Assembly (NCBI RefSeq): GCF_014197435.1
Contig: NZ_JACIFP010000001.1
Span: forward strand, 4,650,001-4,714,000
Reading direction: 5' to 3'
Length of the DNA: 64,000 nt
From: Gordonia humi
GTDB taxonomy: Bacteria; Actinomycetota; Actinomycetes; Mycobacteriales; Mycobacteriaceae
The notes under the pieces were generated by a model. It searched no databases. It was not told where the DNA came from and worked only from the letters and a program-made list of their open reading frames with translations. Positions 55,057 to 63,011 of this stretch are shown here, one piece after another (position 1 is the first letter of the stretch; each line of letters begins with the position of its first letter). A program made the translations under genes and the position numbers.

Positions 55057-57153
55057 ATGAGCTCACCCATCGTTCTCACTGACGCCCAGCGCGAGGTCGC
55101 CGACCGCGTCATCACCTCGCTCGCCGGCCCCGAAGCGAGGCTCCGCGACGATCAGGAGACCGCGGTCGCGACGCTCGCGTCGCCGGGTGCGCGAGCCCTC
55201 GTCGTGCAGGCCACCGGTTGGGGAAAATCGGCCGTGTACTGGGCGGCGACGGCGGTGATCCGGTCGACGGGAGGCGGACCGACACTGATCGTCTCGCCGC
55301 TGCTGTCACTCATGCGCGATCAGGTCGCGGCCGCGGGCCGCGCCGGGCTCACGGCGGCGACACTCAACTCGGGGAACATCGACGAGTGGTCGCTCATCGA
55401 GGCGGATCTGCTGGCCGGGAACCTCGACGTGCTTCTCGTGTCGCCGGAGCGCCTGGCCAACCCCGGCTTCGGCGCGCGGGTGCTCAACGCGCTCGCCGGG
55501 CGACTCGGGCTGGTCGTCATCGACGAGGCGCACGCCATCTCCGACTGGGGTCACGACTTCCGCCCCGACTACCGCCGCGTGTCCGATGTGCTGCAGAATC
55601 TGAATCCGCAGACCTCGGTCCTCGCGACCACCGCGACCGCCAATCAGCGCGTCACCGACGACGTCGCCGCGCAACTCGGCGAGGCCACCCTGGTCCTGCG
55701 CGGGCCGCTGGCACGCAAGTCGTTGCAGCTCAACGTCGTCGACGGTCTCTCGCCGATCCAGCGGTACGGCTGGGTGGCCGAGGAGACGCCGTATCTGCCC
55801 GGGTCCGGCATCATCTACGTGCTGACCGTCGCCGACGCGGACCGGCTGGTGACGGCGATCCGCGCCGTGCACGGCGACGACTTCCCGGTGGCCGCTTATA
55901 CCGGACAGCTCCCGCCCGACGAACGACATGCGCTCGAGGACGCTCTGCTGGAGAACCGGGTCAAGGCCCTGGTCGCGACGTCGGCGCTCGGCATGGGCTT
56001 CGACAAGCCCGACCTCGGATTCGTCGTGCACGTGGGCGCTCCGCCGTCGCCGGTGGCGTACTACCAGCAGGTGGGTCGTGCGGGCCGTGCGCTCGACGAT
56101 GCGGTGGTGGTGCTCCTCGCCTCGCGTCTAGACGACGCGATCTGGGACTACTTCGCCACCGCGACGATTCCCGATCCGAAACGCATGGACCGACTCCTCG
56201 AAGCGATGCGCGACGCGGGCGGCCCGGTGAGCGTGCCGACTCTCGAAGCCGAGACGGGCATCCGCCGCGGCAAGGTGGAGCTGGCGGTGAAGCAGCTCGC
56301 CGTCGACGGTGTCGTCGAGCGCACTGCCGACGGATGGGCCGCGACGGGCAGGCCGTACGTGTACGACGCCGCCCACTACGAGGGTGTGGTCGCCGTCCGC
56401 CAGCGCGAGGCCGACATCATGCGCGCTTTCGTTCACGGCGAGAAGTGCCTGATGAGGCTGCTGACCGAATCGCTCGACGATCCGGCCGCACAGGACTGCG
56501 GTCGTTGCTCGGTGTGCCGCGGCGAGCTGACGCCCGGGCTCAATCCGCGTCCGCGGGACGAGACGGTGGCGACGCTGTCGGCGGTGCTGCGCAAGGATGC
56601 GCAGATCCTCGCGCCGCGCAAGATGTGGCCTGGTGGATCGTTCGGTCGACGCGGCCGTATCCCGCCGGACCTCGCCGCCGAGGCCGGGCGCGTATTGGCG
56701 TTCGCCGACGCGCCGCAATGGGGCGACATCCTCGACGGTGCGAAACGCGGCGACGCCGCCGCCCGCGAGCAGTTGGCCGAGACCGCGGTCAGCGTGCTCG
56801 GTGACTGGGGCCGACGCGGCGGGATCCGACCCGAGGCGATCTTCTCCCTCGATCTGACCGGCGGCGATCTGGCCGCGGATCTCGCACAGCGCCTTCGGTC
56901 TGTCGGCCGCAGACCGGGAGGGTCGTATCCGGTGGTCGTCGGTCCGGTGCCGAGCCGCGATGCGACGAGTGCGACCGAGGCCGCCTACTGGCGCGACCAC
57001 CTCGGCCCGGGGCCCGTCGACGCCGCGGGCCAAGCGGTACTGCTGGTCGTCGACGAGACGTCGTCCGGGTGGGCGGTCACCCTCGCCGCGGCGTCACTGC
57101 GCGAGGCGGGTGCGACAGCGGTGCTGCCGTTACTGGTGCACCAGACGGTGTGA
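55057..57153 (+). CDS. recQ: RecQ-family ATP-dependent DNA helicase
   Basis: 698 residues. Superfamily 2 motifs in order: motif 0 LRDDQETAVATL, Walker A variant QATGWGKSAVYW, motif Ia IVSPLLSLMRDQ, DEAH box VVIDEAHAISDWGHDFRPDY, motif III ATTATA, motif V ATSALGMGFDKPD, motif VI YYQQVGRAGRA. A Cys cluster DCGRCSVCRG lies near residue 485, a zinc-type feature of RecQ. The C-terminal 200 residues are unlike the HRDC domain. They may include a phosphoribosyltransferase-like module, as in several actinobacterial helicases (VVVGPVPSR, LLVVDETSSGWAVT). It converges on the HIT gene with four bases between the coding ends. Confidence 0.9.
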   Translation: MSSPIVLTDAQREVADRVITSLAGPEARLRDDQETAVATLASPGARALVVQATGWGKSAVYWAATAVIRSTGGGPTLIVSPLLSLMRDQVAAAGRAGLTAATLNSGNIDEWSLIEADLLAGNLDVLLVSPERLANPGFGARVLNALAGRLGLVVIDEAHAISDWGHDFRPDYRRVSDVLQNLNPQTSVLATTATANQRVTDDVAAQLGEATLVLRGPLARKSLQLNVVDGLSPIQRYGWVAEETPYLPGSGIIYVLTVADADRLVTAIRAVHGDDFPVAAYTGQLPPDERHALEDALLENRVKALVATSALGMGFDKPDLGFVVHVGAPPSPVAYYQQVGRAGRALDDAVVVLLASRLDDAIWDYFATATIPDPKRMDRLLEAMRDAGGPVSVPTLEAETGIRRGKVELAVKQLAVDGVVERTADGWAATGRPYVYDAAHYEGVVAVRQREADIMRAFVHGEKCLMRLLTESLDDPAAQDCGRCSVCRGELTPGLNPRPRDETVATLSAVLRKDAQILAPRKMWPGGSFGRRGRIPPDLAAEAGRVLAFADAPQWGDILDGAKRGDAAAREQLAETAVSVLGDWGRRGGIRPEAIFSLDLTGGDLAADLAQRLRSVGRRPGGSYPVVVGPVPSRDATSATEAAYWRDHLGPGPVDAAGQAVLLVVDETSSGWAVTLAAASLREAGATAVLPLLVHQTV

Positions 57154-57157
57154 GCAG

Positions 57158-57583
57158 TCAGTCGGCCACGTACTCCGCGTAGCCGAGTCCGCGCAGGCTC
57201 TCGCGGATCTTGGCCGCGGCGTCGTCGAGCGATTCGGGCGACGGGTTCTGGTCGGCCTTGGTCAGATCGAAGGTCTCCAGCGAGTTCGCCGGGAACACGT
57301 GGATGTGCAGGTGCGGCACCTCGAGACCGGCGATGAGCAGGCCCATTCGCGGGGCGTCGAACGCATCTTTCACGGCGCGTCCGATCTTCTGCGAGACCTC
57401 GGTCATGTGCGTGAAGGTCGGGGTGTCGATCTGCTCCCAGTGATCGATCTCCTTGCGGGGCACCACGAGCACGTGGCCCGGGGTCACCGGGTTAATGGTG
57501 AGGAACGCGACCGCCGTGCCGTCCTTCCAGACGAATCGCCCGGGCAGGTCGCCGTTGATGATGTGCGTGAAAACCGAAGCCAT
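57158..57583 (-). CDS. HIT family nucleotide hydrolase/transferase
   Basis: 141 residues. The histidine triad motif reads PHLHIHVFP near residues 96-104. The N-terminal half has [17 protein letters not shown] and [15 protein letters not shown], typical of the Hint/HIT group that hydrolyses AMP-lysine or AMP-amine conjugates. The position next to phoR/phoP matches Rv0759c of M. tuberculosis. The ATG at 57583 starts ten bases downstream of the phoR stop on the same strand, so it may be read with phoPR. Confidence 0.92.
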   Translation of the reverse strand: MASVFTHIINGDLPGRFVWKDGTAVAFLTINPVTPGHVLVVPRKEIDHWEQIDTPTFTHMTEVSQKIGRAVKDAFDAPRMGLLIAGLEVPHLHIHVFPANSLETFDLTKADQNPSPESLDDAAAKIRESLRGLGYAEYVAD

Positions 57584-57593
57584 GTACTCGACA

Positions 57594-59018
57594 CTACTGT
57601 GGGGCAGACTCTTCCGCGCGCGGGAGCGCGAACCAGAAGCAGGCGCCCTCACCGGGCTCCGATCGGACGCCGACGCGACCGCCGTGCGCGTGGACGAGCG
57701 CGGCCACGATCGACAGCCCGAGGCCGCTCCCCGACCCGGTCGCGTCGCGATGGCGCGACGGGTCACCGCGATAGAAGCGCTCGAACACGTGGTCGCGTTC
57801 CTCGTCGGTGAGTCCGGGTCCGTGATCGGACACCTCAACGACGACGTCGCCCTCGTCGATCCGCGCGGTGACCGAGATGTCGCCGTCGGTGTGCGCGATG
57901 GCGTTCCCGAGGAGGTTCCCGAGGACTTGCCGTAGGCGCAGCCGGTCGCCGGAGACCATCGTCGCCGGGTCGAATCCGTTCAGATCCAAGTCGATCCGAC
58001 GTCCCGGAGCGGACGCCCGGGTCGCCTCCACCGAATCGGTGAGCAGCGGAAGCACGTCGACCAGTGCCAGGTCGAGCGGCCGCTGCGCGTCCAGTCGAGC
58101 CAGCACGAGAAGGTCTTCGACGAGCATTGTCATGCGATCGGCCTCGCCGGAGATACGTCGCACCGCATCGCTCGGATCGGGAGCGGCACCGATCGACATG
58201 AGTTCGGCGAAACCTTTGATCGAGGTGAGCGGGGTCCGCAGCTCATGCGACGCGTCGGCGACGAACCGTCGCATCTTCTCTTCGGACGCTCGCGCCTGCT
58301 GTTCGGACGCCGCAGTCGCCGCGAACGCGCCCTGGATCTGCGCCAGCATCGAGTTGACCGACTCGCCGAGGCTGCCGACTTCGGTGTTCGCCGGTCTCGG
58401 CGGGACGCGCCGGTTCAGATCACCGCCGGCGATCGCATGCGCGGTCTCCTCGACGCGGCGCAGCGGACGCAGACTCGTGCGCACCAACAGGTAGCTGAGG
58501 CCGCCGATGAGGAGCACGACGATCAGTCCCACTCCGACCTGCAGCCAGATGAGCCTGGTCATGGTCGCGTCGACGTCCGAGAGAGGGATCGCGACGACGC
58601 TGACGACACCGTCCGAGGTGCTCTTCACCGCACGCCATTTCGGTCCGCTGCCCACCGAATCGACGGTGCTCGGCGCAGCGTTGCCCGCGGGCAACGCGGA
58701 CAGATCGGGTACCGACCCGAAGTCGTTGAAGGTGATCTCGAATCCATTGGGCAGGGCCGTGGCCACGAAGTACTGGGACGGTGGTCGCCTCGGCCCGGGT
58801 GGCCCGGGTTCGTCGATCTCGCGGGGCCCCCGCGGCTGAGCCCAGCCGTTGATCGCATCGTTCAGACCGGAGTCGACGCGTGAGACCAGGTCGCTGCGCA
58901 TCGCTGAGGTGACCGCCACCCCGGACGCACCGAGACCCACGAGCACGAGAACGACCGTCAGCAGGACCAACGTCACCCGCAGCGGCATGGCCTTGATCCG
59001 TGCGGGAAGTCCGCTCAT
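57594..59018 (-). CDS. phoR: Sensor histidine kinase PhoR
   Basis: 474-residue membrane sensor. Two membrane segments (about 12-34 and 152-177) enclose a periplasmic domain with a Pro/Arg-rich stretch. These are followed by HAMP (about 178-230), the HisKA phospho-acceptor motif [12 protein letters not shown], an N box ([13 protein letters not shown]), G1 VSDHGPGL and G2 GSGLGLSIV. It is coupled to phoP by an ATGA overlap. In mycobacteria PhoPR responds to acid and related stress and controls envelope lipids; the same role here is inferred from the close PhoP match and synteny. Confidence 0.92.
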   Translation of the reverse strand: MSGLPARIKAMPLRVTLVLLTVVLVLVGLGASGVAVTSAMRSDLVSRVDSGLNDAINGWAQPRGPREIDEPGPPGPRRPPSQYFVATALPNGFEITFNDFGSVPDLSALPAGNAAPSTVDSVGSGPKWRAVKSTSDGVVSVVAIPLSDVDATMTRLIWLQVGVGLIVVLLIGGLSYLLVRTSLRPLRRVEETAHAIAGGDLNRRVPPRPANTEVGSLGESVNSMLAQIQGAFAATAASEQQARASEEKMRRFVADASHELRTPLTSIKGFAELMSIGAAPDPSDAVRRISGEADRMTMLVEDLLVLARLDAQRPLDLALVDVLPLLTDSVEATRASAPGRRIDLDLNGFDPATMVSGDRLRLRQVLGNLLGNAIAHTDGDISVTARIDEGDVVVEVSDHGPGLTDEERDHVFERFYRGDPSRHRDATGSGSGLGLSIVAALVHAHGGRVGVRSEPGEGACFWFALPRAEESAPQ

Positions 59019-59716
59019 CGCGGCTCGCGCATCACGTAGCCGACGCCGCGGAGGGTGTGGATGAGGCGGACCGGGCCGGTGTCGATCTTGCGCCGCAGGT
59101 ACGAGACATACGATTCGACGACGTTCACATCGCCGCCGAAGTCGTAGTTCCAGACGTGGTCGAGAATCCGCGGCTTGGACAGGACGGTGCCCGCGTTCAC
59201 CATGAAGTACCGGAGCAACGTGAACTCGGTGGGCGAGAGTGCGACCAGCTCCCCCGCCTTGAACACCTCGTGGGTGTCCTCGTCGAGTTCGAGGTCGGCG
59301 AACACGATGCGTGACGGCTCACTTGCCTTCTCGCCACTTCCGTTGCGCCGCAGTAGGACTCCGATCCGGGCGATCACCTCCTCGAGGCTGAACGGCTTGG
59401 TCACGTAGTCGTCGCCGCCGATGGTGAGTCCGTTGACCTTGTCCTCAACCGAGTCACGTGCCGACAGGAACAACGCCGGCGCATCGATGCCGTCCGCACG
59501 GAGACGGCGCAGGAGGCCGAATCCGTCCATTCCGGGCATCATCACGTCCAGAATCAGAATGTCGGGCTTGTAGGTGCGTGCGATGTCGATGGCCGCCGGG
59601 CCGTCGGCCGCACTCTTGACCTCGTGCCCCTGGAATTTCAGAGAGACCGTGAGCAGTTCACGAATGTTCTCCTCATCGTCGACGACGAGGATCTTGGCGG
59701 CAGGGGTATCGACCAT
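59015..59716 (-). CDS. phoP: Response regulator PhoP (OmpR family)
   Basis: 233 residues. The receiver domain has acidic pocket VVDDE, the phospho-acceptor Asp in ILDVMMPGMDG, Thr/Ser switch LFLSARD and Lys in VTKPFSLEE. The C-terminal winged-helix DNA-binding domain has LSPTEFTLLRYFMVNAG, VWNYDFGGDVNVVESYVSYLRRK and the terminal [14 protein letters not shown]. Sequence agreement with M. tuberculosis PhoP is near-complete in the DNA-binding helices. The ATG at 59716 is divergent from the DUF222 gene, with 200 bases between them that also contain SOS-like boxes. Confidence 0.95.
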   Translation of the reverse strand: MVDTPAAKILVVDDEENIRELLTVSLKFQGHEVKSAADGPAAIDIARTYKPDILILDVMMPGMDGFGLLRRLRADGIDAPALFLSARDSVEDKVNGLTIGGDDYVTKPFSLEEVIARIGVLLRRNGSGEKASEPSRIVFADLELDEDTHEVFKAGELVALSPTEFTLLRYFMVNAGTVLSKPRILDHVWNYDFGGDVNVVESYVSYLRRKIDTGPVRLIHTLRGVGYVMREPR

Positions 59717-59797
59717 AGTTCCCCACTATGCCCGCTGCTTCTGCATCGGCGCTGACCGAAGGCTGGGAGGTTCCTGTGAACGCACACCCTTCTGATT

Positions 59798-59813
59798 TAG
59801 AACGTTCTTTCGA
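59798..59813 (+). promoter_or_regulatory. Upstream SOS (LexA) box-like site
   Basis: TAGAACGTTCTTTCGA compared with the mycobacterial SOS consensus TCGAAC-N4-GTTCGA differs at two positions in the conserved arms. It lies in an AT-richer intergenic stretch 53 bases before a better site. It is less certain than its neighbour and may be a degenerate copy. Confidence 0.45.
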
Positions 59814-59850
59814 TATTACTGTTGTTCTCATCACTTCATTGATCTATACT

Positions 59851-59866
59851 TAGAACATCAGTTCGA
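59851..59866 (+). promoter_or_regulatory. SOS (LexA) box upstream of the DUF222 HNH gene
   Basis: TAGAAC-ATCA-GTTCGA matches the mycobacterial LexA consensus TCGAAC-N4-GTTCGA at 11 of 12 arm positions. It lies 51-66 bases before the GTG at 59917. 13E12-family genes in M. tuberculosis are known to include LexA-regulated members, so DNA-damage induction is expected. Confidence 0.65.
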
Positions 59867-59916
59867 TGAACGTTCGGTCTGCTCGATCAGCTGGACCGGT
59901 TCTTTGAAGGAACGGG

Positions 59917-61428
59917 GTGGTGATCATGACGAACGGTGTGGGTATCGATCTCGATCGTTTCAGGATCGCCGGTGAGGATGGTGGTGCTCGTCTGCATGAT
60001 CTGCGGGCGATCGAGGGTGCTGCGATGTTCGAACGGTTCCAGACGGTGTACCGGATGCTGGTCAGTGCGGCCGCGGCGGCTGGTGTGGGGTTGGATGCGG
60101 TGGATCTGCGAGTGGTCGACGTGTTCGCGTCGGTCTCGCGGGAGGTGGCGGTGTCTTTGTGTGTGTCGGCCGGCGCGGCCGATCGTCAGGTCCATCACGC
60201 GACCGAAGCCGTCGAACGTCTGCCGCAGGTCGCCCGGTTGTTGCGGGACGGGGTGATCGGTGTCGCCGCGTTCGATGCGGTGATCTTGCAGGTGACCGGT
60301 GTCGAGGGCCCCGACCTGGTGGCCGCGATCGATGCGACCACGGCGGCGGATCTGGCCGAGATGGGCGGTGTGTCACGCGGGGATGCCGACCAGTCGGCGC
60401 GTCGTGCGGTTGCTGAGCTCGATCCGGACGGATTGCGCGCCAAGCGCGAAGCGCGCGGTAAGGGCGTGACGGTCTCGCATGAGGTCGACGGTTCGGATGT
60501 GGCGATCTCGACGTCGCCGGAGGACGCGGCTCGTATCGACACGTCGCTGACCGCGGTGGCCGAGACCGCGTGCAAGCATGACCCGCGGGGTAAGGCCGAG
60601 CGTCGTCATGATGCAGCGGTCGCGTTGTTGACCGGGGGTCGGTTCGCGTGCGCGTGTGGGCGCGACGACTGCCCGGTCACCGCGCCGGCCGAGGAGATCG
60701 CCGCCGCGCTCGCCAAGATCGTGGTCCACGTGGTCGCCGATGCCGCCACGATCGCCGGGGACGCCGACAAGGCGGGGTGGATGGACGGGTTCGGTGTGAT
60801 CGACCCGCATCACGTCCGGGAGGTTGCTGCTCGTGGGGATGCGATCCTGCGGCCGTTGGACATCGCGGGTCTGGCTGATGGTGCGGCGCAGGCGGGTAAT
60901 CCGTATCGGCCGACGGCGGCATGCGATACCGCGGTCCGCGCCGTGCACGGTGTGTGCAGCGAACCCGGGTGCGAGCGCCCGGCATGGAAGTCAGATCTCG
61001 ATCATGTCGTCGAGTTCAATCATGAGGATCCGGCTGCCGGTGGTGCGACATGCCCGTGCAATCTCAACAGCAAGTGCCGTCTGCACCACCTGTACAAGAC
61101 GTTCGCGGACGGGTGGATCGATGACCAGATCATCGACGCGAACGGCGTCATCTGGTCGGAGGTGACGACGCCGACGGGGTACACGGTGCGGTCGCGGGCC
61201 CGGAACATGTGGTTGCTGCCGGAGGTGGGGTCGGTGCCGTGTCGGCACGGCGAGCCCGTCGCCCCGGGTGTGGTCGACGACGCCGATCAGCCGTCCCGGT
61301 CGAGGTCGCGGACCAAGGCCAAGCACGCGTATCGGATGCAGATCCGGTCCCGCCGCCGATATGTCACCGCATGCGAGGCGACGGCTCGCGCGGCCGACCT
61401 CGACTCGGCCGCCCCACCGCCGTTCTGA
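59917..61428 (+). CDS. DUF222 / 13E12-repeat family HNH endonuclease
   Basis: 503 residues. The N-terminal DUF222 domain (about 20-330) is helical with internal CACGRDDCPV. The C-terminal HNH nuclease module has CSEPGCERPAW, DLDHVVEFNHEDP and CPCNLNSKCRLHHLYKT. The start is GTG at 59917 (GAAGGA five bases upstream); an in-frame ATG at 59926 is the alternative. Codon use is visibly less GC-rich than in neighbours (GTGTCTTTGTGTGTG), fitting a mobile or repeated family. A LexA-like box precedes it. Its TGA and the TGA of the convergent winged-helix gene together form the palindrome TGATCA. Confidence 0.9.
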   Translation: MVIMTNGVGIDLDRFRIAGEDGGARLHDLRAIEGAAMFERFQTVYRMLVSAAAAAGVGLDAVDLRVVDVFASVSREVAVSLCVSAGAADRQVHHATEAVERLPQVARLLRDGVIGVAAFDAVILQVTGVEGPDLVAAIDATTAADLAEMGGVSRGDADQSARRAVAELDPDGLRAKREARGKGVTVSHEVDGSDVAISTSPEDAARIDTSLTAVAETACKHDPRGKAERRHDAAVALLTGGRFACACGRDDCPVTAPAEEIAAALAKIVVHVVADAATIAGDADKAGWMDGFGVIDPHHVREVAARGDAILRPLDIAGLADGAAQAGNPYRPTAACDTAVRAVHGVCSEPGCERPAWKSDLDHVVEFNHEDPAAGGATCPCNLNSKCRLHHLYKTFADGWIDDQIIDANGVIWSEVTTPTGYTVRSRARNMWLLPEVGSVPCRHGEPVAPGVVDDADQPSRSRSRTKAKHAYRMQIRSRRRYVTACEATARAADLDSAAPPPF

Positions 61429-62619
61429 TCACCTCCGCATCATCGGCGATGCGAACACGCCCTGCGTCAGCCGAACGTCGCCGAGCCACGCCGCCAATTC
61501 GACGGCTCGTTCCCCGAGCGCCCGAACGCCTTCGGGCGGAACGTCCTCCAGCAGTTGACAACGGATGCGGTCGTCGTCCTGCACCCAACCGCCGACGATG
61601 CGGCCGTCCCACCACGCCGTCTGACCGCCGTTGCCGGTCGTGTCGAACAGATGCTTCACGTGCCGATCCGCCAGATAGAAGTCGCGTTGCTTCCACCCCA
61701 TCGTCGTCGGGTCCAACCCCGGCAGCAGAAGCGCACGCGGCGGCACCGGATCGACCGGGGCGACGTCGTCGGCGAGCAGGTACCCGACCTCTCCCGACTC
61801 CAGTTCCACCTCGACGACGTCGAGTGCGGCGAGTGCCTTGCGGACCGCGGTCTTGGTGGAGCCGAGCCACCACACGATGTCGGTCTCGGTGCCGGGACCG
61901 AACGCACGCAGCCACCGCGCGATGAGGTCGCGATGACCCTCGTCCGGGCCCACCGCGACGAGCGGCTCACCGAGCCACGACGACATCGACGTCCACTCCG
62001 GCCTGGAGGCGAACCACCCGGCGAGATTGGAGCCGCGGACCACGTCACCGGCCGCGGCGAGGTGGTTGAGCAGCCGCGGCAGCATCGGCGACGATCCGCC
62101 CCACTTCTTCCCGAGGTCGCGCATGATCCCGATGTCGAACTCCGGCAGTGCCTTCCGTATGTCCGACGATGTCATCTCGCGGCCGTCCAACAGATCGAGG
62201 ACAGCTGTACGCCCGGCTTCGATCCAGCCTTCGGGATCGGCCGGACCGTCTTCTCGCCGCAGGTCTCGCAGCATGTTGGTCCGTTCGGACGCGGCGACGC
62301 GACTGCCGATCGCCCCGACCGCGTCGGCCAGGATCGGTCGACTCATCACGAACAGCGTCCGACGCATCGCCAACTGCTTCACCAACGAACGGTCGGCGTA
62401 GAGCGCGGCGTCGACGTCGTCGGGTCGCACGGCGCCCGACCGCGCCCACACCGAGACGTGCACCGTCGACGGTGTGGTCGCGTGCAGACCGACCAGGGCG
62501 TCGGCCACCTGGACCACGCGCTCCGCCGGTCGAGCGGAGTCGAGACCCTCACCGGCCAGCAGATGCCGGCGCTGCATCCGCGCCCGCCGCTGGGCGTCGT
62601 CGACGAACGGTCTGCTCAC
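61429..62619 (-). CDS. Winged-helix DNA-binding domain protein (HTH_42 family)
   Basis: 396 residues of the YcaQ/HTH_42-like family. Landmarks include LVGLHATTPSTVHVSVWAR, RRTLFVMS, RPEWTSMSSWLG and the late LLLPGLDPTTMGWKQRDFY. Related AlkX/YcaQ proteins in other bacteria are DNA glycosylases for bulky or crosslinked lesions. This protein carries a TTKAVR-like winged-helix segment, but no catalytic assignment is made. The GTG at 62619 overlaps the RidA stop by four bases (GTGA), and the longer upstream frame is an artefact of that overlap. Confidence 0.85.
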   Translation of the reverse strand: MSRPFVDDAQRRARMQRRHLLAGEGLDSARPAERVVQVADALVGLHATTPSTVHVSVWARSGAVRPDDVDAALYADRSLVKQLAMRRTLFVMSRPILADAVGAIGSRVAASERTNMLRDLRREDGPADPEGWIEAGRTAVLDLLDGREMTSSDIRKALPEFDIGIMRDLGKKWGGSSPMLPRLLNHLAAAGDVVRGSNLAGWFASRPEWTSMSSWLGEPLVAVGPDEGHRDLIARWLRAFGPGTETDIVWWLGSTKTAVRKALAALDVVEVELESGEVGYLLADDVAPVDPVPPRALLLPGLDPTTMGWKQRDFYLADRHVKHLFDTTGNGGQTAWWDGRIVGGWVQDDDRIRCQLLEDVPPEGVRALGERAVELAAWLGDVRLTQGVFASPMMRR

Positions 62620-63011
62620 GGCAATGCCGCAACGACGTCGAGTTCCACCCGCTGCCCCGGATACGGCAGGACGGTCACAGCGACCATCACCGCGGGCGGG
62701 GTGCGGCCGTCGAACTCGGCGTCGACAGCGGTCCACACGGCGGCCAGGTCGGCGCGGTCGGACGTCGCGACGTACACGGTCAGCTTGGCGATGTCGGCTC
62801 TGCTCGCTCCGCGTTCGACGAGCACCGTGTGCAGGTGCGCGAGCGCGTACTCGGTCTGCATCACCGGTTCGTCGGGAGCGACGATCCGCCCGTCTCGATC
62901 GAGCGGAGAGATGCCTGCCGTGTACAGCACGGCACCGTCGGGCACCTCCGCGCTGTAGGCGAATCCACCGTCGAACAGCTTCTGCGAACCATGTCTGCGC
63001 ACACCGCTCAT
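62616..63011 (-). CDS. RidA/YjgF family protein
   Basis: 131 residues. RidA-family proteins hydrolyse reactive enamine/imine intermediates. The family pattern is visible as AVLYTAGISPLDRDGRIV, MQTEYALAHLHTVLVERGAS, LTVYVATSDRADL and PAVMVAVTVLPYPGQRVELDVVA. The usual active-site Arg of archetypal RidA is not evident (VMVAVTVLP), so this may be one of the RidA subfamilies without imine deaminase activity. The ATG at 63011 overlaps the carboxylesterase stop (ATGA) and its stop overlaps the winged-helix start. Confidence 0.87.
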   Translation of the reverse strand: MSGVRRHGSQKLFDGGFAYSAEVPDGAVLYTAGISPLDRDGRIVAPDEPVMQTEYALAHLHTVLVERGASRADIAKLTVYVATSDRADLAAVWTAVDAEFDGRTPPAVMVAVTVLPYPGQRVELDVVAALP

